NCBI GenBank assembly: GCA_016929905.1
Contig: JAFGHX010000032.1
Location: forward strand, 96,488-160,487
Length of the DNA: 64,000 nucleotides
Reading direction: 5' to 3'
Origin: Kiritimatiellia bacterium
GTDB lineage: Bacteria; Verrucomicrobiota; Kiritimatiellia; JAFGHX01
A program made the position numbers and the translations under genes. Each line of letters starts with the position of its first letter. The first letter of the stretch is position 1. The notes beneath the pieces are model-generated. The model saw nothing but the letters and a program-made list of their open reading frames with translations, had not been told where the DNA came from and made no database searches. This document shows positions 46,998 through 53,724 of this stretch, in pieces.

Positions 46998-47031
46998 CCT
47001 GCGTCTCCTCGCGCCGGCCGAAGCGCGGCGC

Positions 47032-47382
47032 TCACGCGTACGTCATGATGACGGCGATCACCTCGAGATCGCCCGGGCCGTCGTTGATCAGTGCGTGGGT
47101 CTCGCCGTTGCCGGTCAGCACCGCATCGCCCGCCGCGATCGGCTCACGGCGCGTCCCGTCGTCCAGGACGCCGGTCCCGCGGACAACCATGTAGACTTCG
47201 TCTTCGGCCTGGTGCTCGTGCGGCCCGATACTCGCGCCTGGCGGCAGCACCAGTTTGGCGCACAGTCGCGACTTCGCCCGTATTTCGTTTTTCTTGAAGA
47301 AATGCTGGATGGTCACCCGGCCCTTGCCGCCGCGCATTTCCTCGCGCACTTCGGATTCCATCTGCGCTGCTCGTCGGATCAT
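47032..47382 (-). CDS. Small cupin-domain protein
   Basis: The protein has 116 residues when read from the ATG at 47382, which has GGAGG 9 nt upstream; a longer reading from 47451 adds an unlikely leader. The cupin motif 1 is PPGASIGPHEHQAEDEVYMV, with the metal-binding His-x-His and Glu, and motif 2 is GDAVLTGNGETHALIN. Such single-domain cupins bind a metal and may act as isomerases or sensors; the function is unknown. It is the first gene of the region-2 run. Confidence 0.88.
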   Translation of the reverse strand: MIRRAAQMESEVREEMRGGKGRVTIQHFFKKNEIRAKSRLCAKLVLPPGASIGPHEHQAEDEVYMVVRGTGVLDDGTRREPIAAGDAVLTGNGETHALINDGPGDLEVIAVIMTYA

Positions 47383-47931
47383 GGCGTTGCGCCTCCACAC
47401 TTCACCGCCGCGGCCCGGGGACGCGGCGGCCGGCCGTCCTTGAACCGCCAACCACTAAAGCACTGTTGAGCGCTTTTGTCCATCGTTATTTGGCCGTGCG
47501 TCGAACGCTGGGCTCAGGCGCGCGGTCTGCCGCGTCGCCTGGAGCCCGATGTTCGAAGCCCCGGTGCACCCTTGCGCCAACCGGCCGCCCGGGGAGTTCT
47601 TCCAACGGATGAATGAACCGCAACGGATGAAGAGGCTATTCCAAATCGTATCCGCTGCCGTCCATTCATCCGCTGGAAACTTCTTCGGTCTTCGTTGCAC
47701 TTCGAACAAGGGGTTCGCTGGGCCCTGATCCGAAAATGGGATTCCAGCCAATGGGCCGAAAGGACTGTGTCTGTTGGCGAAACGGACGATCCGTCCTTGT
47801 GCGAACGACACCGGTTGCGGGTCGTCTTGACAGCGGCGCCGATATAGCGTATCGTACCCGCCAGACAGTGCAAACGGCTCATGCCGCAATCGGTGGCGTG
47901 AGCCCGGCGCGGCCTGCGAAAGAAGGGCTAC
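47383..47931. other. Repeat-rich intergenic accessory junction
   Basis: This 549-nt gap separates the two large minus-strand operons. It holds an attC-like hairpin at 47501-47556 and a 16-bp inverted repeat with one mismatch (47600-47615 with 47663-47678). Open frames across it, including a 218-codon minus-strand frame, overlap these repeats and show no domain character, so I do not call a gene. The junction looks like a site of past insertions. Confidence 0.55.
47501..47556. repeat. attC-like structured hairpin
   Basis: TCGAAC (47501-47506) pairs with GTTCGA (47551-47556). After unpaired 3-nt spacers, GGGCTC pairs with GAGCCC, AGGCG with CGCCT, and CGCGG with CCGCG around a 4-nt loop. Two bases, G47541 and T47535, are extrahelical on one arm. 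AAC/GTT termini, an interrupted stem and protruding bases are the structural marks of integron attC sites. No integron integrase is seen in the window, and the R boxes are not canonical. Confidence 0.45.
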
Positions 47932-48165
47932 ATGAGCGGTCCCGACGAAAAGGGCAACAAGGAACAGGGGCAGGATCCGACCGAAAGCATCCTCATTGAC
48001 CTCAGCATCACACAAACGCCCCTGGTGAACATACCGGCTCTGCAGGAAGCCTACCGGCAGGCGGTCGCGCAGGGCAAGGACCGGTTTGTCTTCGAAGGCC
48101 GCAAGTTCCACACGAAGGCGACGAAGTACCTGCTCGAACGCATCACCGGCAAGAAGATCGACTGA
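47932..48165 (+). CDS. Small conserved-looking hypothetical protein
   Basis: The protein has 77 residues and I do not recognise the family. A charged N-terminus (MSGPDEKGNKEQGQDP) is followed by a compact segment with regular helix/strand character: ESILIDLSITQTPLVNIP, then ALQEAYRQAVAQGKDRFVFE, then GRKFHTKATKYLLERI. The AAGGG-type SD lies about 5 nt before the ATG. It is the only plus-strand gene in the right half of the window and sits alone between repeats, so it may have arrived by transfer. It is predicted soluble and cytoplasmic. Confidence 0.65.
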   Translation: MSGPDEKGNKEQGQDPTESILIDLSITQTPLVNIPALQEAYRQAVAQGKDRFVFEGRKFHTKATKYLLERITGKKID

Positions 48166-48178
48166 CGATCAGGATTTT

Positions 48179-48214
48179 CTTTGTCGTAAGCTTTGTCGCA
48201 ACCCTTGTCCCAAA
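48179..48214 (+). repeat. 12-nt tandem repeat (CTTTGTCGTAAT family), copy 2
   Basis: Three units, CTTTGTCGTAAG, CTTTGTCGCAAC and CCTTGTCCCAAA, lie 13 nt after the stop of the 77-residue gene. Confidence 0.75.
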
Positions 48215-48242
48215 CGCAGGCGCACGGACAAGCCACGGGGTT

Positions 48243-48296
48243 CCGAACCCGCCGCTGGCGGCAGGCGGCGGACCGGGCGTCACGGGCCGGGTTCGG
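48243..48296. terminator. Inverted repeat between convergent genes, possible bidirectional terminator
   Basis: CCGAACCCG (48243-48251) pairs perfectly with CGGGTTCGG (48288-48296), with a GCCGC-tg-GCGGC hairpin in the loop. The right arm lies in the last codons of the minus-strand HtrA-like gene. The position between converging genes suits a terminator, but no T-run is present, so the role is tentative. Confidence 0.35.
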
Positions 48297-49773
48297 CCTC
48301 TGAGGCCTCGGTATCCGTCCGGTTCCTGTAGCGCAGCTCGGGGATGCTGTAGGTTTCCGACACGCTCCGATTCGCGGCTGGCAGGTCCCTCTTGTCCAGC
48401 ACGAGTTCGACGTCCAGCCCCTCGATTCGCACGCGTTCCACACCGTCATCGCGGTCGACGATGCGGAACACATCGCCGATATGGCGTATGGCTTCACCGT
48501 TGACGTGCGTGATGATGCCTTCCCGCAAGTGCTGATAGCCGATATTGATGGGGTCCGGCAGCACATGGGAGAGCAGCACGATCCGGTCGCCCGGCTGCTC
48601 GGGGCGTTCAGCCCGTGTGTCATACAGGAAACCCAGCCTCGGAAACCGAAGCCGCCAGTTGTCGCCGTACTCGCCGATGTGGTCGGCGGACAACTCCCGA
48701 ATCACAAGCCCGCCCTCCACCAGATAGTCGGCCCGCGCGCAGGCCACGTTGTCGGGAATCAGCGAGGCGTCGTCCGGCCGGCTGGTCAACCGGACCTCAA
48801 CGTTCGTCGCCATGCCGTCGCGGTAGACCCTGACGGGTACGACGTCGCCGGGATAGTGCTCCCCCTTGATGAGGTGCGGAACAAGCAACCGCCCGAACGC
48901 CGCGTCCGCGTAGTAGCCCATGTCGTCGATGGCGTGGCCGTCCCATTCCACGATCACATCGCCGGGCCGCAGCACGGACTCGGCGCCGGTATCGGGCAAC
49001 GTGGCGACGATTTCGACGCCACCCGCTTCGGCCGGCGCCCTCAGAAAAGTCCGTTTCACGGGGTCGACCAAAGCCGACCAGGCGAAACCGGCCAGCGCGA
49101 AGCCGCGGTAGGGCGGATCGGCCACGTCATCCAAAAAATGCCGGAGGACCGGGTACGGGAGCACCTGCGCCATGCGCGTGCTCTTGTCGTAGCGGACCAC
49201 CAGCCCGACAAGCCGGCCGTCGGCCACGACGGCGGCCCCGCGGCCGTGGACGTTGAGGTCCGTCAGCACACTGAACGTCAGCGAACTGCGGCCCGGGCCG
49301 GGCAGCCGCTCGACGGAAACCTTCACGATCTGCCCGCCGCCGCACTGGATGTCGTCGGTCTCGTCGAACTGCACGATCTGCACCGCGTCGTCTTTCCCGA
49401 CATCGGCGGCCAGTTCCAGTGGGGCACACCGTTGCGCCGCGTCCGGCTCGCCCAGCCGCAACAGCGCCATATCGCCCTGGTAGTCCACCTGCTCCACGGC
49501 GGCCGGGGTCTTCTTGCCGCTCTTGCTGCGCTGCAGTTCCACCATCGTGAAACTGCGGACCAAGTCCTCGGTGGTAATGACGGCGGAAGCGCCGATCGCC
49601 ACACCGTACCCGTGTCCCACGCCCGGCGCCGTCTTCTCCCAAGGGCGGTACGGACTGTAGCGCTGGTGGTGGACAATCACCCTGACTACCGACCGCTCGA
49701 ACGAAACCGGGTCTGCCCCGGCGGCGCCGGCCAGCCCAAGCGCATACACGAACAACAGCAGGGCTCGTTTCAT
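48280..49773 (-). CDS. HtrA-like protein lacking the catalytic triad (pseudoprotease with PDZ-like domains)
   Basis: The protein has 497 residues with a signal peptide at 1-20 (ALLLFVYALGLAGAAGA). It aligns along its length with the preceding HtrA-type protease. Where that has MTNAHIV this has ITTEDLV (His to D70); the Asp is kept (GDMALLRL, D101); where that has NPGNSGGPV this has NVHGRGAAV (Ser to R178). Proteolysis is therefore not expected. PDZ-like segments follow (ESVLRPGDVIVEWDGHAI near 265-285 and a second near 420-450). The ATG overlaps the upstream stop by 4 nt (ATGA). A role as an inactive partner or regulator of the active protease is inferred. Confidence 0.8.
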   Translation of the reverse strand: MKRALLLFVYALGLAGAAGADPVSFERSVVRVIVHHQRYSPYRPWEKTAPGVGHGYGVAIGASAVITTEDLVRSFTMVELQRSKSGKKTPAAVEQVDYQGDMALLRLGEPDAAQRCAPLELAADVGKDDAVQIVQFDETDDIQCGGGQIVKVSVERLPGPGRSSLTFSVLTDLNVHGRGAAVVADGRLVGLVVRYDKSTRMAQVLPYPVLRHFLDDVADPPYRGFALAGFAWSALVDPVKRTFLRAPAEAGGVEIVATLPDTGAESVLRPGDVIVEWDGHAIDDMGYYADAAFGRLLVPHLIKGEHYPGDVVPVRVYRDGMATNVEVRLTSRPDDASLIPDNVACARADYLVEGGLVIRELSADHIGEYGDNWRLRFPRLGFLYDTRAERPEQPGDRIVLLSHVLPDPINIGYQHLREGIITHVNGEAIRHIGDVFRIVDRDDGVERVRIEGLDVELVLDKRDLPAANRSVSETYSIPELRYRNRTDTEASEAEPGP

Positions 49774-51236
49774 GGTTTCTTCTCGATCCGATCGCCCGCC
49801 GCCAGCCCGTAGTCCGACAGGATCCGGCTCTGGGCGGCGGCGCAGTCATCGGCCTTCAAGACCAGAAAGTCGTCACGCCCCTCGAACCGGATGACGTGGA
49901 AGCCGTCGAGCGGCTTGGCCGCCGCCGCCTTGATGTCCGCCAGGCGGCGGATCGGCTGCCCGTTGAGTTCGGAGACGACATTGTGGACGAACCCGTCCGC
50001 ATACGTGTTCACACGGTGCGCCAGGCGCCGGATCAGGATCACGAACTCGTCCCGGCCCTCGTGCAGCCCGTCGATCTTCGCATACTCCATGTAGTAGACC
50101 AGTGCCGCGCTCTTCCCGTGCCCGAGCCCGCTGCCCAGGGTGCGGGCGTAATTGCGCGTGAGCGGGGAGAAGACAAGCCCGCCGAGCACCACATACTCCG
50201 GCAGCCGGTCGTACAGGTTCCTGTAGGTAAACGGGTCCGGCGGATTGGTCAGCCGCAGCTCGAGCGGCTGTTCGCGGCCATCGCGCCAGATGGTGACCGA
50301 GACCGCGTCGCCCCACTGCTTGCGCTCGAACAGTTCGCTGTACTCCACCGTCTCGCCGTCCAGTTCGATGGTCCCGTCGTCCGCTACGTCGTGCCCGTCG
50401 ATCGACAGCAGCACATCGCCCGTCTGAAGCGTGCCTTTCGCGCTTCCGAACGGGTCCACGTAGTACAGGGCCACGCCGCTCTGCGCGCCGGCCAGCCCCA
50501 GCCCGCCCTTCAAGGCCGGATTGCGCAGGTTCAGCGACCCCACCCCCAGTTCCGGATACCCGTTGTAGGTGCCGTCGGCGATGTCGTCCAGAAAGTGCGT
50601 GATGACCGGCAACGGGATGGCGTAGCCGATGTTCTCGCCCTGCTGCAGCGATTGAAAGGCGACTCCGATCACCTTGCCGCGGTAGGTGACAGGGCCGCCG
50701 CTGTTGCCGGGATTGATGGCCGCGTCCACCTGCAGGACCAGGTGGTAGTCGACGGCACTGTGCGAGTAGACGCTGTAGTCGATCCGCGAAACCACGCCCT
50801 GCGTCAGCGACATGCGCTCCCCGCCCAACGGGTAGCCCAGGACCGTGACCGCGTCGTTGAGCTGCGGCAGCGCCCTGCCGAACGCCATCGGCCGGGTTCC
50901 CGCGAAGAAGGCCGGGTCCTCCACGCGCAGGAGCGCCAGGTCGCAATCGTGCCCGACAAAGTCGACCTGCGCCACATAGCGCTTCGCGTCGCCGTCCTTC
51001 TGCACCTCCAGGAAACGGACGTCGGAGACGATGTGCGCGTTGGTCATGATACGCCGTTTCGCGATGATGAAGCCGGATCCGACGCTCTGGCGCGCGGCGC
51101 CCGCGCGCCAGGGCAGGCCGTAGTCGGGCGACTGGACCGTGGCGTAGATCTTCACAACCGAGCGGCGCAGCGGCGTGCGCGCCGAGGCCGGGCTCCAGGC
51201 GAGCGCCAGGCAACAGACCGCGATGCCGGCCGTCAC
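49770..51236 (-). CDS. HtrA/DegP-type periplasmic serine protease with PDZ-like domains
   Basis: Read from a GTG at 51236 the protein has 488 residues. A hydrophobic signal sequence (AGIAVCCLALAWSPASA) is followed by a trypsin-like domain with an intact triad: H68 in TNAHIVSD, D99 in CDLALLRV and S179 in NPGNSGGPV. One PDZ domain lies near 270-330 (GTLQTGDVLLSIDGHDV), and a second, more divergent one near 410-460. It should degrade or chaperone envelope proteins. The start is ambiguous: the GTG gives a GTGA overlap with the upstream stop but a signal peptide with no basic residues, while a perfect SD (AAAGGAGG) stands 8 nt before an in-frame ATC at 51278 that would add a basic leader. It sits in the ABC/FtsX operon. 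Confidence 0.88.
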   Translation of the reverse strand: MTAGIAVCCLALAWSPASARTPLRRSVVKIYATVQSPDYGLPWRAGAARQSVGSGFIIAKRRIMTNAHIVSDVRFLEVQKDGDAKRYVAQVDFVGHDCDLALLRVEDPAFFAGTRPMAFGRALPQLNDAVTVLGYPLGGERMSLTQGVVSRIDYSVYSHSAVDYHLVLQVDAAINPGNSGGPVTYRGKVIGVAFQSLQQGENIGYAIPLPVITHFLDDIADGTYNGYPELGVGSLNLRNPALKGGLGLAGAQSGVALYYVDPFGSAKGTLQTGDVLLSIDGHDVADDGTIELDGETVEYSELFERKQWGDAVSVTIWRDGREQPLELRLTNPPDPFTYRNLYDRLPEYVVLGGLVFSPLTRNYARTLGSGLGHGKSAALVYYMEYAKIDGLHEGRDEFVILIRRLAHRVNTYADGFVHNVVSELNGQPIRRLADIKAAAAKPLDGFHVIRFEGRDDFLVLKADDCAAAQSRILSDYGLAAGDRIEKKP

Positions 51237-52195
51237 GCGCGCACGCGCCTCGGCGGCTCTGCGTGTTTTCCCGTTGATGGGCCCTGCCTCCTTTCGGACG
51301 CGGTGACGACAGGCAGCATACTCAGGTCGGCGCCGCGTCGATAGTGGTACAGCAACAGTACGACCCTGTTTTGGCTCCGATCGTGCACGTACTGTACATG
51401 ATAGCGAAAGCACTGGCGACCAATTTCTTCGTAGTGCCCGAACGGATAGCGGAACCGCCGCCGATTCGCCACGATCGCGCCATCCTCGCCCGGCACGAAC
51501 CGCGGCCCGCGCACCAACTTGAACCCGTTCAGGAACTCGACCGCCCAGCTCTGGATATCCCGTTCCTTCAGCAGCACGTCCGCCAACGAGAAGAACCACA
51601 GGAACAGACGCCTCATGCGCCAGTGGAAGACCAGCAGCTTTCGGCCCGATTGCAGGGAGGTGTTGGCCAACCGGAACCCCCTGTCCAGGGTGAAGGCGAC
51701 GTCGTAGAAGGACCAGGGCGCTTCCCCCACCATGCGGGCCGCGAACGAACCGGCCAGGCGGAGAATCACGCGCGCGGGCTGTCCGCGGCCGCTGCGCCCG
51801 AAGTGCAAGACGAAGAAACAGAACAGGCTCGCGTCCGGCGCCAGGAAGAAGGCGGTCAGCAGCCGTCGACGTTCCCGCATCGAGTAAGCGAACGCGTGCC
51901 ACCCCTCCGGCAGCCCCCCCACCGGCTCCACCGTCTCGGCCGCCTCCGTAACCGCCTTCGCCTGGGCCGCGTACCGTTTCTGAACCTTGCCGATCTCCAG
52001 CCGGCCGCGCAGGTTCACCCATTCAAGTTGCAGCCGCAGTTCAACGTCGTCCTCCATCTCGACGGTGTTACTCCGCCTGCCGAAGGTGTAGGAGGACAGA
52101 TTCCATTGGGCGGGCACGTCGAAGGACAAGCCGTCCCACGCGAACCGGTGGTAAGCGTCGGGCGAGGTTCGGTCCGGGTTTCTCATGGGCTTCAT
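51233..52195 (-). CDS. Protein of unknown function in the FtsX/ABC operon
   Basis: The protein has 320 residues and I do not recognise the family. It has no signal peptide and no clear membrane helix; one hydrophobic aromatic stretch ([13 protein letters not shown]) could be buried or membrane-associated. It is rich in Arg, Trp, Phe and Tyr. The opening [19 protein letters not shown] suggests a beta-rich fold similar to small lipoprotein-like or PsbP-like domains, followed by [15 protein letters not shown] and [12 protein letters not shown] motifs. Its ATG overlaps the ABC ATPase stop by 4 nt, and its stop overlaps the protease GTG by 4 nt. Such coupling implies a component made in fixed ratio with the transporter. 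Confidence 0.75.
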   Translation of the reverse strand: MKPMRNPDRTSPDAYHRFAWDGLSFDVPAQWNLSSYTFGRRSNTVEMEDDVELRLQLEWVNLRGRLEIGKVQKRYAAQAKAVTEAAETVEPVGGLPEGWHAFAYSMRERRRLLTAFFLAPDASLFCFFVLHFGRSGRGQPARVILRLAGSFAARMVGEAPWSFYDVAFTLDRGFRLANTSLQSGRKLLVFHWRMRRLFLWFFSLADVLLKERDIQSWAVEFLNGFKLVRGPRFVPGEDGAIVANRRRFRYPFGHYEEIGRQCFRYHVQYVHDRSQNRVVLLLYHYRRGADLSMLPVVTASERRQGPSTGKHAEPPRRVRA

Positions 52196-52932
52196 GCCAG
52201 GGTCTTGCCGTCGATGGTCCCGACCTCGATCTCCACCTCCCCCTTCTGCGCGACACGCTCGACCGCGCCGTCCTTGATCCAGACCACGACGTCCGAGGCC
52301 GAGAGCATCTTCATGTCGTGCGTGGCCGTGATGACGGTAATCCCGAGCTTCGCCTTCATCTCGTCGAGCAGTGTGATGATCTCCTCGCCCGTATGCAGGT
52401 CCAGGTTGCCCGTCGGTTCGTCGGCAAGGATGATCGACGGCTCGTTCACCAGCGCCCGCGCGATGGCGATCCGCTGCTGCTGGCCCCCGGAGACCTGGGC
52501 CGGCAGGTGGCCGAGCCGGTGCGCGAGGCCGACCAGTTCGAGCACGCGCGCGGCATCCTCGCGCGCCTGATGCGGGCTGAAGCCCGCAAACACCCGCGCG
52601 ATCGCCACGTTCTCCAGCGCCGTCATGGTCGGAATCAGGTTGAACGACTGGAAGATGTAGCCGATCTTGTTGCAGCGCACCCACGCGAGTTGCCGCTGGT
52701 TCAGATCGGCCAGCCTGAAGCCCTCGATGAACACATCGCCCGTGCTCGGCGTGTCCAGCCCGCCCACCATGTTGAAGAACGTCGACTTGCCGGAGCCGGA
52801 CGGCCCCATGATCGAAAGGTACTGCCCGCGCCGGATGTCGAGCGTGATACCGCGCAGCGCGTGCACTTCCTCGGCGCCCATCCGGTAGACCTTCGTCACA
52901 TCCCGGGCACGCACGATGAGATCGTCCTTCAT
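52192..52932 (-). CDS. ABC transporter ATP-binding protein (LolD/MacB type)
   Basis: The protein has 246 residues with all ABC motifs: Walker A GPSGSGKS (43-50), Q-loop Q95, signature VSGGQQQR (147-154), Walker [13 protein letters not shown] (167-178) and switch His H205 (ATHDMK). The sequence is of the LolD/MacB/FtsE class, which works with FtsX-fold permeases. The natural partners are the short FtsX permease directly upstream and the very large FtsX protein at the head of the operon. The ATG overlaps the permease stop by 4 nt (ATGA), and its own stop overlaps the next ATG likewise. Confidence 0.95.
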   Translation of the reverse strand: MKDDLIVRARDVTKVYRMGAEEVHALRGITLDIRRGQYLSIMGPSGSGKSTFFNMVGGLDTPSTGDVFIEGFRLADLNQRQLAWVRCNKIGYIFQSFNLIPTMTALENVAIARVFAGFSPHQAREDAARVLELVGLAHRLGHLPAQVSGGQQQRIAIARALVNEPSIILADEPTGNLDLHTGEEIITLLDEMKAKLGITVITATHDMKMLSASDVVVWIKDGAVERVAQKGEVEIEVGTIDGKTLA

Positions 52933-53600
52933 TCTTCTATCCTCATGGCGTCGACGGGTTGTTTCCTGGCCGCCGCGTACGCCGGCGCAATGGAAGCCGC
53001 CACCGACAACAGGCTCCCGATCGCCACCGAAACCAGCACCGAGCGCAGGGCCCGTGACAGCGGGAAGTGCAGGCCGACAAATCCCCCGTAGTTGATCACC
53101 GCCACCGCGCAGGCGACCAGCAGCCCGACCGCGACCCCCAGGGCGGTGCCGATGACCCCCTGCAACGACGACTCGATCAGGTACGATTTGACGATAAAGG
53201 AATCCAGCGCACCCAGGCATTTCAGCGTGCCGATCTCCTTGATGCGCTCCGACACCGACATCAACATCGCGTTCGTGATCCCCACCAGACAGGCCAGCAG
53301 CGAGAGGATCAGCAGCAGCCACATCATCTTGTCCGCCTTGGCCGCCGCATAGATGTCCACCCCCGCCTTCTGCAGCAGCAGGTTCAGCGCATCGTCGTGC
53401 ACGGCGATCAGCGCCTGGGTGACGTTCTTCGTCACCAACATATAGGTCAGGAACGCGATGGCCAGGATCACGCCCGCCATCGTGATCAGCGAACGGAACA
53501 GACGCCGGCGCAGGCTGCCCCAGCTCACCGCCACGGCCACACCCCACGGCACGCGCTTCTGTTCCGGTATCTCATGCACCGCTTTCACAACCGTGCTCAT
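52929..53600 (-). CDS. Short FtsX-type ABC permease
   Basis: The protein has 223 residues. An N-terminal amphipathic segment precedes TM1 (LITMAGVILAIAFLTYML). Only about 45 residues of external loop follow before three TM helices (MMWLLLILSLLACLVGITNAML; SLQGVIGTALGVAVGLLVACAV; SVLVSVAIGSLLSVAASI). MacB and LolC relatives normally have a 200-residue periplasmic domain here, so this is a minimal permease. The FtsX hallmark SERIKEIGTLKCLGA, the coupling helix to the ATPase, is intact. No strong SD was seen; GGAG lies about 13 nt before the ATG. It is coupled by ATGA overlap to the ATPase gene. Confidence 0.9.
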   Translation of the reverse strand: MSTVVKAVHEIPEQKRVPWGVAVAVSWGSLRRRLFRSLITMAGVILAIAFLTYMLVTKNVTQALIAVHDDALNLLLQKAGVDIYAAAKADKMMWLLLILSLLACLVGITNAMLMSVSERIKEIGTLKCLGALDSFIVKSYLIESSLQGVIGTALGVAVGLLVACAVAVINYGGFVGLHFPLSRALRSVLVSVAIGSLLSVAASIAPAYAAARKQPVDAMRIEE

Positions 53601-53629
53601 CGCTGTGCGTCAACTCCAGATCCTGTTAC

Positions 53630-53717
53630 ACTTGCTCGAGAACTGACTCGGGAACCTGCTCGATTCGCCGCCTCCCTCCGTGAAATCTGCTGTCCCGAGT
53701 CCGATTTTCGAGCAAGT
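53630..53717. repeat. Nested inverted repeat between operon genes
   Basis: ACTTGCTCGA (53630-53639) pairs with TCGAGCAAGT (53708-53717), and inside it GACTCGGGA (53645-53653) pairs with TCCCGAGTC (53693-53701), leaving a 39-nt loop. It fills the only sizeable gap in the second half of the operon, just after the DUF6785-like gene. A role in mRNA processing or in lowering downstream expression is possible. Confidence 0.75.
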
Positions 53718-53724
53718 CTCCGCT

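Noticed and set aside
47455..48111. 218-codon minus-strand frame as a gene
   Set aside because: It overlaps the 77-residue plus-strand gene, the attC-like hairpin and an inverted repeat, and has no coherent composition or SD.
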